From: Singulisphaera sp. GP187
Lineage (GTDB): Bacteria; Planctomycetota; Planctomycetia; Isosphaerales; Isosphaeraceae
Assembly: GCF_900129635.1 (NCBI RefSeq)
Contig: NZ_FSRB01000002.1
Location: 2,136,727-2,200,726, forward strand
Length of the DNA stretch: 64,000 bases
Reading direction: 5' to 3'
Below the pieces are notes generated by a model. That model did no database searches and had not been told where the DNA came from. It saw nothing but the letters and a program-made list of their open reading frames with translations. Position 1 is the first letter of the stretch. The number at the start of each line of letters is the position of its first letter. Shown here piece by piece: positions 44,596 to 54,283 of the stretch. The position numbers and the translations under genes are program-made.

Positions 44596-46446
44596 ATGGT
44601 AGATCGTAACCTGCTCCGTGAACTCGACGTCCAGGACGTGGACGGCGAGGAGTTCGACCTGGATTTCCTCCTCCAGGACGGCCCAAGTGTCGTGGCCGGT
44701 AGCATCGTCCTCGGCAAGGTTGTCGAGGTCGTTGGCGACCAGGTCGTCGTTGACGTCCGCTACAAGTCCGAGGGCCTCGTCTCGCTCCACGAATGGGACG
44801 AAGAGGAGACACCTCCCAAACCCGGTGACGAAGTCGAAGTTCTGCTGGAGGGAATGGACGACGAGACCGGCGAAGTCGTCCTCTCCCGCAAGAAGGCCCA
44901 CCGCATGCGCGCTTGGGAGCGCGTCGTCTCCAAGCACCGCGAAGGAGACGTGGTCACCGGCAAGGTCACCCGCAAGATCAAGGGTGGGTTGCTGGTCGAC
45001 ATCGGGATCAATGCCTTCCTGCCTGCAAGCCAGGTGGATATCCGTCGGCCACCCGACATCGCCGACTACCTCGACCGCGAGGTCCGCTGCGTGATCCTCT
45101 CGATCGACGAGGACCGGCGCAACATCGTCGTCTCTCGACGAAGCCTCATCGAGACCGAACGGGTCGCCCTCCGCGAGCAGCTCTTGGCCGACATTGCCGT
45201 GGGCCAGGTCCGCACCGGTACGGTGAAGAACCTCGCCGACTTCGGTGCCTTCGTCGACCTCGGCGGCATCGACGGCCTGCTCCATATCACGGATATGGGC
45301 TGGGAGCGACTGAAGCACCCAGGCGAGCGGCTGCGCGTCGAAGAGAAGATCGAAGTGATGATTCTCAACGTCGACAAGGAGCGAGGAAAGATCGCCCTTG
45401 GCCTCAAGCAGCTCACCGCCAATCCCTGGGAGCAGGTCGCGGAGAAGTATGCGGTGGGCGCTCGCGTCACCGGCGAAGTGGTCAACGTCATGTCCTATGG
45501 CGCCTTCGTGAAGCTGGAATCGGGCATCGAAGGCCTGGTTCACATCTCGGAGATGTCCTGGACCCGACGGATCAACCACCCCAGCGAGGTCGTTCAGGCG
45601 GGCGAGCAGGTCGAGGTCGTTGTCCTCGGCATCAATCAGCAGAAGCGAGAAATCTCGCTTGGCATGAAGCAGACCCAGGCCGACCCGTGGGATCAGGTGG
45701 TTGAGAAGTACCCGCCCGGCACGATGGTCGAGGGAACCGTCCGCAACCTCACCAACTACGGTGCCTTCGTCGAAGTTGAAGAGGGGATCGACGGCCTCCT
45801 GCACGTGTCCGACATGAGCTGGACGCGGAAGATCGGCCACCCCAACGAGGTGTTGGAAAAGGGCCAGACCGTGAGCTGCCAGGTCCTCAGCGTCGACCTG
45901 GAGCGTAAGCGGATCGCCTTGGGACTGAAGCAGTTGCGACAAGACCCGTGGGAGACGGACATCCCCGACCGGTACACGGCGGGCGATATCGTCACCGGCA
46001 AGGCCACCAAGCTGACGAACTTCGGCGTCTTCGTCGAACTCGAGCCCGGCCTCGAAGGCCTCCTGCATATCTCCGAGCTGGCCGATCACAAGATCGACAG
46101 CCCCGAGGAAGTGGTCAACGTCGGTGACGACATCGAGGTCCGAGTTCTCCGCGTCGATCGTGGCGAACGAAAGATCGGCCTGTCGCGTCGCAAGGCGCAG
46201 GATTCGCCGGCAGAGCGGGACGAAGCCGAGACCACCGGTTCGACCCCCGCGGCCACTCGTGAAGAGCCCGCCAACCTCAAGGGCGGTCTCGGAGGCGGCG
46301 GTCTGCTGTTCCGTCTCGGCGGCGATTCGGAACCCGCCGAAGCACCGAGCGAGACCGAAGCGGCTGCACCGAGCGAACCCGAAGTGGAAGCGTCGAGCGA
46401 ACCCGAAGCGGCAGCACCGAGCGAGCCCGAAGCGGAAACCCCGTGA
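44596..46446 (+). CDS. rpsA: 30S ribosomal protein S1
   Basis: A 616-residue S1 protein with six S1 RNA-binding repeats, starting near residues 33, 118, 205, 290, 377 and 464; repeats 3-6 are the most regular (GTVKNLADFGAFVDL, GEVVNVMSYGAFVKL, GTVRNLTNYGAFVEV, GKATKLTNFGVFVEL). It helps the 30S subunit bind and unfold mRNA. The C-terminal 80 residues are a low-complexity tail: Gly-rich GGLGGGGLLFRLGG, then repeated PSEPE units. The start ATG has no Shine-Dalgarno sequence, which is common for rpsA. Preceded by a long leader and followed by two hairpins. Confidence 0.95.
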   Translation: MVDRNLLRELDVQDVDGEEFDLDFLLQDGPSVVAGSIVLGKVVEVVGDQVVVDVRYKSEGLVSLHEWDEEETPPKPGDEVEVLLEGMDDETGEVVLSRKKAHRMRAWERVVSKHREGDVVTGKVTRKIKGGLLVDIGINAFLPASQVDIRRPPDIADYLDREVRCVILSIDEDRRNIVVSRRSLIETERVALREQLLADIAVGQVRTGTVKNLADFGAFVDLGGIDGLLHITDMGWERLKHPGERLRVEEKIEVMILNVDKERGKIALGLKQLTANPWEQVAEKYAVGARVTGEVVNVMSYGAFVKLESGIEGLVHISEMSWTRRINHPSEVVQAGEQVEVVVLGINQQKREISLGMKQTQADPWDQVVEKYPPGTMVEGTVRNLTNYGAFVEVEEGIDGLLHVSDMSWTRKIGHPNEVLEKGQTVSCQVLSVDLERKRIALGLKQLRQDPWETDIPDRYTAGDIVTGKATKLTNFGVFVELEPGLEGLLHISELADHKIDSPEEVVNVGDDIEVRVLRVDRGERKIGLSRRKAQDSPAERDEAETTGSTPAATREEPANLKGGLGGGGLLFRLGGDSEPAEAPSETEAAAPSEPEVEASSEPEAAAPSEPEAETP

Positions 46447-46469
46447 ACTGGTCTGGGATCAGAGAATCG

Positions 46470-46492
46470 TCCCACCCTTGAATCGGGTGGGA
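46470..46492 (+). terminator. Hairpin after rpsA
   Basis: TCCCACCC (46470-46477) pairs with GGGTGGGA (46485-46492), 7-base loop, 24 bases after the rpsA stop. No T run follows, so it may act as a 3' stabiliser ahead of the stronger terminator. Confidence 0.5.
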
Positions 46493-46571
46493 TGGCTCTC
46501 CTCTCTGACCAGAGCGATTGGGACGAACTCCGTTCGCGGGAGTCGAAGCCTTGTCTCTCATCGCATTCTCG

Positions 46572-46609
46572 AGCCCGAGCGGACCCTACCCTGGGTCCGC
46601 TCGGGCTTT
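46572..46609 (+). terminator. Strong terminator hairpin for rpsA
   Basis: AGCCCGAGCGGACCC (46572-46586) pairs perfectly with GGGTCCGCTCGGGCT (46593-46607), 6-base loop, followed by a short T run. It resembles a rho-independent terminator. Confidence 0.8.
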
Positions 46610-46841
46610 GCGCTTTGCCTCATTCGATGCCGCTTCGTCTCGTCGCCGAAGTTGTGAAGAAGTCCGCTCCTGACGGCATGCCAACTTGCAATTCGAGCCC
46701 AATTCTCACGGCTCCCCCCTCACTCCGATGATAACCGCGGACTTCAATCTGGGGCGGCAGCCTCCAGTGCGTTGATCTGCGCCCCCTGACGGTTACACTG
46801 AGCCAAGGGTTTCGACTCGTGAGGCTCGAGGAGGGCGATGA

Positions 46842-48296
46842 ATGTCGACTCGGCGCAATTTCATAGGCGGGATCGGGGCGGGTTTTGTCGCGGCGACCGG
46901 GGTGAAGGCGAGTGCCGCAACGGGTGAGGACGACGGGCCACTGCCTTTGGGGGTCGAGGGTTACGCCGACCGCCTGAGCTACCGGGCCGGTGATGTGATC
47001 AGCTTGCAGGTCTCGACCACAGCGCCGCAGTATTCGATGGAGGTGACCCGCCTCGGGGCGAAGGACGAGGTCGTTCTCAGCAAAACCGGCCTTCCGGGTG
47101 CCCTCCACCCGATTCCCGAGAACGCGTCGTCGCACGGCTGCCGTTGGCCGGTCTCGCAGCAAATCACGGTTCCGCCGGAGTGGCGGTCGGGATACTACAA
47201 CGTCAGGCTGCGCGTGGTCGACGGCGGAGGAAAGTTCATCGGCCGCAACCACCGGTCGGCCGAGGTCGACCTCTTTTTCATCGTCCGTCCCGCCAACCCA
47301 GGCGCAAACGGGTCGATCTTGCTGCCGCTGGCCACCAACACGTACAACGCCTACAACAACTGGGGTGGCAGCAGTCTCTACGCCTACCATGGGCGCGACA
47401 ACCTGCAAGGGCATCGGGTCTCGTTCGACCGGCCGCTCTCCGGTCTGTTCCGTAACTGGGAGTTGCCGTTCGTGGCCTGGGCCGAACGCCACGGTTACGT
47501 CCTCGACTACTGTTCAAATGATGATATGGAGTTTCGTCCGGAACTCCTCGACCATTACAAGCTCGTCCTGAGTGTCGGGCATGATGAATACTGGTCGGCC
47601 CCGATGCGCGATCACGTCGAGGCGTTCATCGGAAAGGGGGGCAACGTTGCGTTCTTCAGCGGCAACACCTGCTGCTGGCAGGTCCGTAGCGAGGAGGGTG
47701 GTCGCGCCCTGACCTGCTGGAAGCAGGGGTATAGCCAAGACCCACTCTTTCCGACCGGCGACTATCGGACGCTCTCGACGTTGTGGAGCCACCATCTTGT
47801 GAAACGGCCCGAGAACCAGCTCACCGGGGTCGGCTTCCTCCATGGGGGATACCACCTGAGCCACGGCCAGTTCATGGACGGTCAGGGGGCGTTCACCACC
47901 CATCGGCCCGACCACTGGGCCTTCGAGGGGACGGGGCTCAAGGCGGGCGAGCCATTCGGCGGCAAGCATACGGTGGTCGGCTACGAATGCGATGGCTGCG
48001 AGTTCGAGATGAAAGACGGGTTGCCCGTCCCGACCCACCGCGACGGGACTCCCGACGGGTTCACCATCCTCGCCACCTGTCCGGCGAAGTGGCACCCCGA
48101 TGACGCCCTCTGGTATGACCACTTTCCGCGCGATCCCTCGGGCGGACCGACGCCAGGCGCGGCCGTGCTTGGAACCTATCACCGCGGAGGTACGGTCTTC
48201 ACCGTCGGTACCACCGACTGGTCCCATGGCCTCGGCGGTGGCGACCCTGTGGTGGAGCGTGTCACCAAGAACGTGCTCGACCGCCTTTCCACGTGA
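46842..48296 (+). CDS. Tat-exported N,N-dimethylformamidase beta-subunit-like protein
   Basis: A 484-residue protein with a Tat-type leader (STRRNFIGGIGAGFVAATG) and GAGGAGG before the start. The body matches the C-terminal domain of the DMFase large subunit family: GYADRLSYRAGDVISLQVST at the start, then LPLATNTYNAYNNWGGSSLY, HDEYWSAPMRDHVE, FFSGNTCCWQVR and WYDHFPRDP. Members of this family outside true DMFase are mostly uncharacterised. No small subunit gene is adjacent, so amide hydrolysis is not assured. It runs co-directional with the NTF2-like gene that follows. Confidence 0.75.
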   Translation: MSTRRNFIGGIGAGFVAATGVKASAATGEDDGPLPLGVEGYADRLSYRAGDVISLQVSTTAPQYSMEVTRLGAKDEVVLSKTGLPGALHPIPENASSHGCRWPVSQQITVPPEWRSGYYNVRLRVVDGGGKFIGRNHRSAEVDLFFIVRPANPGANGSILLPLATNTYNAYNNWGGSSLYAYHGRDNLQGHRVSFDRPLSGLFRNWELPFVAWAERHGYVLDYCSNDDMEFRPELLDHYKLVLSVGHDEYWSAPMRDHVEAFIGKGGNVAFFSGNTCCWQVRSEEGGRALTCWKQGYSQDPLFPTGDYRTLSTLWSHHLVKRPENQLTGVGFLHGGYHLSHGQFMDGQGAFTTHRPDHWAFEGTGLKAGEPFGGKHTVVGYECDGCEFEMKDGLPVPTHRDGTPDGFTILATCPAKWHPDDALWYDHFPRDPSGGPTPGAAVLGTYHRGGTVFTVGTTDWSHGLGGGDPVVERVTKNVLDRLST

Positions 48297-48380
48297 GATC
48301 GGCTCCGGACAGGATTCCTCTCCCCCCTGCTCCCCAACGACGACCGGTTGGTATCTCGGGTCCCCAAAAGGAGCCAGTTC

Positions 48381-48848
48381 ATGGCGTGGCAGCCCACCCT
48401 CGGATTTCCCAGATTGGCATCGGTCGCCCTGGCGCTCGTGATGGCCCACCCACTCCTGATCGCGCCAGGCCGGGGGCAAGAGGTCAAGCAGGCTGGGGCG
48501 AGTCCGGAAGGTCCGTTGATCTCGGGAGCGGAGCAAGTTGTTCAGGCGCAGGTTGAGGCCTACAACCGCCACGATCTCGAGGCGTTTCTGAAGAACTACG
48601 CTCCCGAGATCAAGCTGTACGACTTCCCCGACAAGGAGACGGGCTCGGGACTCGAGTCGATGCGGGAGCGCTACGGCAATCTCTTCAAAAGGGAGCCGAC
48701 CCTAAATGTCAAAATCGTCAAGCGGATCGTGCAGGGCGATCGTGTCGTCGACCAAGAAGAGGTCAGCGTGGGCGGCCGGCAATTCCACGTGGTCGCGATC
48801 TATCAGGTGAAGGGCGACAAGATAACCGCGGTCTGGTTCCTCAAGTAG
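48381..48848 (+). CDS. Exported NTF2-like (SnoaL-type) protein
   Basis: A 155-residue protein from ATG 48381 after AAAAGGAG. A signal peptide (MAWQPTLGFPRLASVALALV, then MAHPLLIAPGRG) precedes an NTF2-like cone fold: VVQAQVEAYNRHDLEAFLKNYAPEI, MRERYG, and ending in VAIYQVKGDKITAVWFLK. Such domains bind small hydrophobic ligands or act as isomerases, but no catalytic residues can be assigned. Follows the DMFase-like gene by about 85 bases. Confidence 0.75.
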   Translation: MAWQPTLGFPRLASVALALVMAHPLLIAPGRGQEVKQAGASPEGPLISGAEQVVQAQVEAYNRHDLEAFLKNYAPEIKLYDFPDKETGSGLESMRERYGNLFKREPTLNVKIVKRIVQGDRVVDQEEVSVGGRQFHVVAIYQVKGDKITAVWFLK

Positions 48849-48891
48849 CGGGCCGCTCGCGCTCCGTGACGCTTGGCCTTCTGGTGATCGA

Positions 48892-48936
48892 ATCCAAGGC
48901 GAGCGAGGTGTGTGTGCGCTCCCCGCTCGCCTCGCA
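48892..48936. repeat. Dispersed palindromic repeat, second copy
   Basis: AGGCGAGCGAGG and, 8 bases on, GCTCCCCGCTCGCCTCG form a hairpin-capable pair. The right arm shares GCTCCCCGCTCGCCT with the repeat at 261-275, supporting a genome-wide REP-like family located after or between genes. Confidence 0.5.
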
Positions 48937-49031
48937 AACCGTGCAATGGGCGGTGGAACTTGGCCAGGTGAACCCCGGTCGAGCCATGAGGAGCCTCCAT
49001 CCTTGAGACCAGGATCTCGGGATGGAGGGCC

Positions 49032-49346
49032 TCAGGCTGCGATCGAGGTGGCCGGCTCCAGCCGGTTCAGCAGTTGCCTGTACTCCGTCTGACCATTCAG
49101 ATGCTCGAACGAGCGGGACGTTTCCAGGAGCGGGAGCATCGTTTCGAGTTCTTGCCGATGGACCTCGTCGTCGTAGTCTTGCTCATCGAGCATCAGCTCG
49201 ATCGAGGAGAGCGCGGCGTCACGCGCCTCGTCGAACGTGGCGTAACGATCGAACCGGTCGGCGTCGTACCGGCCCTCGGGGTCGTAAGCGACGGTGTCAA
49301 CGGCATCGATAGTGATGTGAATGTAGTGCTTTACTATTGGGTTCAT
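49032..49346 (-). CDS. Small acidic hypothetical protein
   Basis: A 104-residue protein read from ATG 49346 with GGAGGG upstream; a longer frame to 49409 is less likely. It is strongly acidic and probably helical (YDPEGRYDADRFDRYATFDEARDAALSS, then LMLDEQDYDDEVHRQELETML), with no signal peptide, Cys or membrane segment. No family recognised. Confidence 0.6.
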   Translation of the reverse strand: MNPIVKHYIHITIDAVDTVAYDPEGRYDADRFDRYATFDEARDAALSSIELMLDEQDYDDEVHRQELETMLPLLETSRSFEHLNGQTEYRQLLNRLEPATSIAA

Positions 49347-49544
49347 GGGAGAAAATCCCTCCGTGATGTGAGTCGAGGTATCGAGCGGCGTGCATGGCTC
49401 ATTACGCAACCTCGCCTCGTCCGGTTCGGTAAAATCGGCATGCGATTCGGATTTTGACGGCGATTATGTCGATAACCGCTTTCTTGCTCTCAGGTTACAA
49501 CTCGTGCTTCCGGACACGAGTGGTTCCAGCCCAGCTCCCGTTCC

Positions 49545-50468
49545 TCACAGTGACGGTTTCCGGCCCGTGGGCCACAAGTAGTCCGCCTGCTTGCGAAAGC
49601 CTTGGATTCGGATCGTGCCGTCAGGTCGCACCTCCATCACCGAGTACCCGTTGTTCTCGGCCCCCGAGCCTTCGATCATCGCGACCAGGGTGCAGTAGTG
49701 GATTCCGGCGATCTCCTTGTAGTCGTTCTTGTGGCTGTGGCCCTGAAAGACAGCCAGCACCTTCCCCGAAGCTTCCAGGACGCGGCGCACCTCGGGACCA
49801 TTCTTGACGCCGTGGCTGTTGCTGACGTCGAGCCGCTGGTGGGCGAAGACGATGACCGGGTTGGCCGTGGCCTTGAGGTCGTCGCGGAGCCAGTCCACCT
49901 CCGCGGCCGGGATGTTCGCGTCGGTCCACTCGAAGTTCCGCCGTCCGTACGGCGTCCCATCGCTCCGAAAGCAGGAGTCCAGAACGATGAAATGGAACTG
50001 GCCATGGTCGAACGAGTCGTACGACCGTTTCTGGCCCACGCCGTCGAGGAACTCTTCCTTGGTCAGGGTCGACACGCAATGGTTGCCCAGTACGTAATGC
50101 CGATTCGGGGAGATCGCCGAGAACTCCCGGTTGATCCGCTTGAGATAGCCTTGCTCGGTCGCCACCGAGTCGGCAGAGTCGATCAGGTCGCCGAGTTCCA
50201 CCACGAACTGTAAGTCCTCACGACCAAACCGCTCAGCCGCCTCGGCCAATTTCCCCGGAGTCTCCCGGTAGTAGCGCGATCCGGCCCGCGGCTTGTCGGC
50301 GTAATGCAGGTCGGTCAGCAGCCCGATTCGCAGCCCGTCCGGGGTCGCATCTTCCCGAGCGAACAGCTCGTGGAAGCCCGTCACGTCAAGGGCCGCGGTG
50401 GCCAGCACCAACGCGCCCCCCTTGAGGAATGCTCGCCGCCCGAAACCACCTGAATCGGTTTGCCTCAT
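49545..50468 (-). CDS. Tat-exported calcineurin-like metallophosphoesterase
   Basis: A 307-residue exported phosphoesterase. A Tat leader (RRAFLKGGALVLATAALDVTG) is followed by the binuclear-metal motifs LTDLHYAD, ELGDLIDS, VLGNHCV, VFAHQRL and GHSHKND in the canonical order. Start ATG 50468 follows GAGGAA. Likely a periplasmic phosphomonoesterase or phosphodiesterase; the substrate cannot be read from the sequence. Confidence 0.88.
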   Translation of the reverse strand: MRQTDSGGFGRRAFLKGGALVLATAALDVTGFHELFAREDATPDGLRIGLLTDLHYADKPRAGSRYYRETPGKLAEAAERFGREDLQFVVELGDLIDSADSVATEQGYLKRINREFSAISPNRHYVLGNHCVSTLTKEEFLDGVGQKRSYDSFDHGQFHFIVLDSCFRSDGTPYGRRNFEWTDANIPAAEVDWLRDDLKATANPVIVFAHQRLDVSNSHGVKNGPEVRRVLEASGKVLAVFQGHSHKNDYKEIAGIHYCTLVAMIEGSGAENNGYSVMEVRPDGTIRIQGFRKQADYLWPTGRKPSL

Positions 50469-50747
50469 CGGATTCCTCGGTTGTCTTGGATTCGCTGTGC
50501 TTATAAGCTATGATCTTGTCTTCAATAAACTTCGCCCCAACCGGGACTCTTTCTGGCAAGGCTCGATCGTTAGGATACCCCTCTTCTTCGCCAAAAGAGG
50601 AATACCGGCCCTGGATTTTTTCGCGACTCCGGCCGCTAGCCGGCGCGACCCTCCTGATCCACTTGGCTGAATCCACGAACGGGCTACTTCTACCCTGAAG
50701 CTGTCATTGAATGTCGGCCTTGAACCTCGTCGTCGCGGGGAGTTCCG

Positions 50748-51338
50748 ATGCGAATCACCACAAATTCGGGCCGACTGCTCCTTGAACGCGAGGGCGAGTT
50801 GGCCGGAGCCGACTTGAGCGGCCTGAAATTACCCAGCGCCTATTTCAAAGACTCCTCGCTGAGGGCGACGAATCTCTCACGATCACTCCTCAGTTCCGCC
50901 GACTTCTCCGATGCCGACCTGTCGAACGCCTGCCTCGCGGGTGCCGTCATGGAGGGGATCTTTTGTCCCGATGCCTACTTTGATCAGGCGGACCTCCGGG
51001 GAGCCGACCTCAACGGCGCCTTCGGATATCGCGCCTCGTTCCGAGGCGCGGATCTCTCCGGGGCCAATCTCCGGGGAGTCCACTTCGAAGAGGCCGATTT
51101 CACCGGGGCGAATTTGGAAGGAGTGACCCTTGGCGGCGATCCTCTCAACGACTTGACCGATCTCCGGGGGGCCGATTTCCGTGGCGCCAACCTTCAAGGA
51201 CTGAGTTTCGAGCGGACCCGCGTCGAGGGGGCGACCTATGACTCCCGCACTTGCTTCCCACACGGTTTCGACCCCAATGCCAACGGCATGATTTGCCGAG
51301 ATTATGATCGGAAGCCGGTTGAACGCGAGTCGGCTTAG
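50748..51338 (+). CDS. Pentapeptide-repeat protein
   Basis: A 196-residue protein made largely of A(D/N)LxG pentapeptide repeats (ADLSG, ADLRGADLNGA, ADLSGANLRG, ANLEG, ADFRGANLQG), which form a right-handed quadrilateral beta-helix. There is no signal peptide or membrane segment. Some such proteins mimic DNA and bind gyrase, but most have unknown roles and nothing here supports a gyrase link. The C-terminus ends in DPNANGMICRDYDRK. Start ATG 50748 lies after GGGGAG. Confidence 0.85.
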   Translation: MRITTNSGRLLLEREGELAGADLSGLKLPSAYFKDSSLRATNLSRSLLSSADFSDADLSNACLAGAVMEGIFCPDAYFDQADLRGADLNGAFGYRASFRGADLSGANLRGVHFEEADFTGANLEGVTLGGDPLNDLTDLRGADFRGANLQGLSFERTRVEGATYDSRTCFPHGFDPNANGMICRDYDRKPVERESA

Positions 51339-51492
51339 CGCTTTTCGGCGATGCTGCGGTAGACAGACGTTCAAATCAACGAGGTGGCGTACCGCGGCGC
51401 CGAGCGGAATGTTGTTTCCGATCTCATCATTATCAATGGGCCTGTGAGCGGGTGAGGCGACGCGAGATCCTCCACGGAATTCGAGGCGAACC

Positions 51493-52746
51493 TTGAAGAC
51501 GAGTTTGCTGGTGCGGCTCTGGGTGATGGCGTTTGTTCAGTACGCGATCTGGGGCCTCTGGTATGTGACGATGGGCACCTACCTGACCCGGACCCTTCAT
51601 TTTAGCGGCGGCCAAGTGGGGCTGGCCTATGGGACTCCCGCGATCGGCGCCATGATCTCGCCGTTTCTGGTCGGCCTGGTGGCCGACCGTTTCTTCGCGG
51701 CCGAACGAATCCTGGCGGCGCTTCATCTCATGGGCGCGGGCCTGCTCTATTTCGTCTCGACCACGACCAGTTTCCCTGCGTTCTACGGTGGCCTGATCGC
51801 GCACACGATCGGCTACATGGCCACGCTTGCCTTGACGAATACATTGACCTTGCGGCATGTGACGAATCCAGGTCGTCAGTTCCCGCTCGTGATGTTGATG
51901 GGCAGCGTTGGCTGGATTGCCGCTGGCCTCGTGATCGGCCAGGCCGAAGTCGAGGCCGCGGCGACTCAGTTTCAGTGGGCGGCGCTGGCGTCGGCCGCGA
52001 TGGGGCTTTATTGTCTGACCCTGCCCCCTACCCCACCGCTCAATCGCGAGCGTTCCACCACCCTGGCCGAGGCCCTTGGGTTCGACGCGTTGAGACTGCT
52101 TCGCCACCGTTCGTTCGCCGTGTTCCTGCTTGGCTCGTTCCTGATCTGCGTTCCCTTGAGTTTCTACTTTAGCTGGACGAACGTCTTCCTGAACGAGATC
52201 GGGGTCAAGCACGCCGCGAGCAAGATGACGCTCGGGCAAGTTTCCGACGTGACGTTCCTGCTCCTGATGCCCTTCTTCGTGGGGCGGCTGGGAGTCAAGC
52301 GGATGCTGCTGCTCGGCATGCTCGCCTGGACCGTGCGCTTCGGCCTGTTCTACCTGTATGCGACGGGCTTGACCTGGCCAGGCCTGCTCTACACCGGGAT
52401 CGCCTTGCACGGAATCTGCTACGACTTCTTCTTCGTGATGGGCCGGATCTACGTCGACCGCCGCGCTCCCGAGCATCTTCGCGCCACCGCCCAGGGCCTG
52501 CTCGCCTTCGTCACCCTTGGCACCGGGATGTTCGTGGGGACTTGGCTCTCCGGTCTGCTTGGCGAATCGTCCGTGGTTCCCCGGACCGACGGTACCGTCC
52601 TCCACGACTGGAGTCGGGTCTGGATCATCCCCTCAATGATGTCCGGAGCAGTCCTGCTTGGATTCGCCTTGCTCTTTCGGGACGACGATCGGGAACTGGT
52701 CGAAGTCGCGTCGGGTCATGTCGGTTACGCGCCGACGGACTCCTGA
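51493..52746 (+). CDS. MFS transporter, nucleoside:H+ symporter-like (NupG type)
   Basis: A 417-residue, twelve-helix inner-membrane transporter of the major facilitator family; the N-terminal text LWVMAFVQYAIWGLWYVTMG with NTLTLRHVTNP resembles the nucleoside:H+ symporter group (NHS). The start is TTG 51493, after GAGGCGAACC; ATG 51526 is an alternative. Substrate specificity is inferred only from family resemblance. It stands alone between the pentapeptide gene and a long non-coding region. Confidence 0.8.
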   Translation: MKTSLLVRLWVMAFVQYAIWGLWYVTMGTYLTRTLHFSGGQVGLAYGTPAIGAMISPFLVGLVADRFFAAERILAALHLMGAGLLYFVSTTTSFPAFYGGLIAHTIGYMATLALTNTLTLRHVTNPGRQFPLVMLMGSVGWIAAGLVIGQAEVEAAATQFQWAALASAAMGLYCLTLPPTPPLNRERSTTLAEALGFDALRLLRHRSFAVFLLGSFLICVPLSFYFSWTNVFLNEIGVKHAASKMTLGQVSDVTFLLLMPFFVGRLGVKRMLLLGMLAWTVRFGLFYLYATGLTWPGLLYTGIALHGICYDFFFVMGRIYVDRRAPEHLRATAQGLLAFVTLGTGMFVGTWLSGLLGESSVVPRTDGTVLHDWSRVWIIPSMMSGAVLLGFALLFRDDDRELVEVASGHVGYAPTDS

Positions 52747-53620
52747 GCATCACCTCCCCTGTCAAGCTCCCGGTCGATCCCTGGCAAGTCGATCGCGGCC
52801 GAAACCCACCGTTTCAAGGGCCGCCTCCACCGTCCGAGGGTGTTGGTTTCCGATCCTCTGCCTCGTAGACCATGCAACCGTGATGGGGTCGTCGCACGCG
52901 CTCGAGCCCTGCCGGAACCGACGATGTGCCGGATGCCGCCGGTCGCGGCGTTCCCTGCGCTGGACGCGATGAAAGAGGGCGAAACGTCCGAGAAACCCAG
53001 GCGCAGATGGCTGGAATCTGGGTGTTGGCGTAATCTTTATAAAGTAACGTGGATGCAAAATCTAGGGGATTGGGCCCCGAGGAGTGAGCTGAATTGACCC
53101 GGAAGTTCCCGCTTGAATGCGGAAACAAAATAAAAATTGCGATTGATGGTGATTTCTCGCGATTGACCCGCGACGGAAATGACGTCTCTTATTATAGTAC
53201 ATGGAATCAGGAGGTTTCAGAGTAACCGTGGTGTTTGGGACAAAATACATGTTAAAAATAAGTGATTCAGGTTTCTCGAATGAATGGTCGCTCTTGGGGA
53301 ATCGGTTTTGGGACCAAGTGGGACGCCTGTTCAGGAGCGGCGGAGGTGTGAGCCCGGGTGTCGAGCGAGGGCTTCTCACTCAATCCGTTCCTTTTGCAGC
53401 GGTGCCAGAACGTACGGTCTACGCTTCCGAGGAGAGTTCACGATCTCAGAGTCATCCATCATCGTGATTTTACGCTGAGACGATTCCCCCGGAGCGACTT
53501 CGTCTTGAGCCGGTCGCACGGGACAACTGGGCGGATTCCTTTTTCGAGCGTCTGCAAACGCTCAGGCACTTAGTCCGGCTTCACATCAGGGATGAGTCGT
53601 ACCAAACGGAGGTCGACCCC
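52747..53620. other. Long non-coding region upstream of the sigma factor gene
   Basis: About 870 bases with no convincing gene on either strand. The part from 53030 to 53310 is markedly AT-richer than the surroundings and contains a TATTATAG run near 53190, so promoters for the downstream sigma factor are probably here, but no well-spaced -35/-10 pair was found. Confidence 0.45.
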
Positions 53621-54283
53621 ATGCAGGATCACCAGTGCGACTATCTGATGCAGCTGCTTAACGAAGATCCGGCCCGATCGAGCATGGAAGGCGAACCGAC
53701 TCATGATGGAAAGGGCCCAAAGACCTACCGTGGACAGGATTCGTCCGAATGGGTGACCATTCACTGTTGTTTAAAGCGAATTCGCCGCTGGCGAGTCCCG
53801 CCTCACTGGTCGTGTCAAGATTGGTTCGACGAAATCATGGCCGAGGTGACACTGAGTGTCGTTCAAGCGACAAATGACTTCGATGTCAGCCGAAACGTCC
53901 CCTTCGGCGCCTTCCTCCACCGGCGAATTTTGCATACCGCGCTCGCCCGGTATCGTCGTGAGTGGACCTACGCGATCCACCAGAGCACCGAAGCCGCGGT
54001 CGACAATTGCGAAGCCGTCAAGGGGGCGAAATCTCCCTCACGCGAAGCCGTCGGGACCTTGCTTAACGAGGCGATCGCTCGGCTTCCATCGTCGGATGCT
54101 TCACTCATCGAAGAAATCTTTTGGGAGGGGAAAACTGAGGCATGCGTGGCGGAAGTTCTTGGAATTAGCCAACAAGCGGTGAATAAACGTAAGCATAATA
54201 TCTTCCGACTGCTCGACAACATTATCCGGACGCGGTTTCCCCAGATCGCACCAGGAGCCGATTCCGAAGCCCCCCTCAGTTAG
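53621..54283 (+). CDS. ECF/sigma-70-like RNA polymerase sigma factor
   Basis: A 220-residue sigma factor. Region 2-like text lies around 60-115 (WVTIHCCLKRIRRWRVPPHW, then DWFDEIMAEVTLSVVQATNDFD, NVPFGAFLHRRILHTALARYRREW), and region 4 with a helix-turn-helix around 160-200 (GTLLNEAIARLPSSDASLIEEIFWEGKTEACVAEVLGISQQAVNKRKHNIFRLL). Start ATG 53621 follows GGAGG. It is the first gene before the exosortase/polysaccharide locus, about 1.9 kb upstream, and may control it. No anti-sigma gene is adjacent. Confidence 0.75.
   Translation: MQDHQCDYLMQLLNEDPARSSMEGEPTHDGKGPKTYRGQDSSEWVTIHCCLKRIRRWRVPPHWSCQDWFDEIMAEVTLSVVQATNDFDVSRNVPFGAFLHRRILHTALARYRREWTYAIHQSTEAAVDNCEAVKGAKSPSREAVGTLLNEAIARLPSSDASLIEEIFWEGKTEACVAEVLGISQQAVNKRKHNIFRLLDNIIRTRFPQIAPGADSEAPLS

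Noticed and set aside
44128..46089. Open frame of 653 codons on the minus strand
   Set aside because: Antisense to rpsA; its apparent repeats only mirror the S1 repeats.
53163..53195. TTGACC / TATTAT promoter pair before the sigma factor
   Set aside because: The spacer is 21 bases, too long for a confident sigma-70 promoter.
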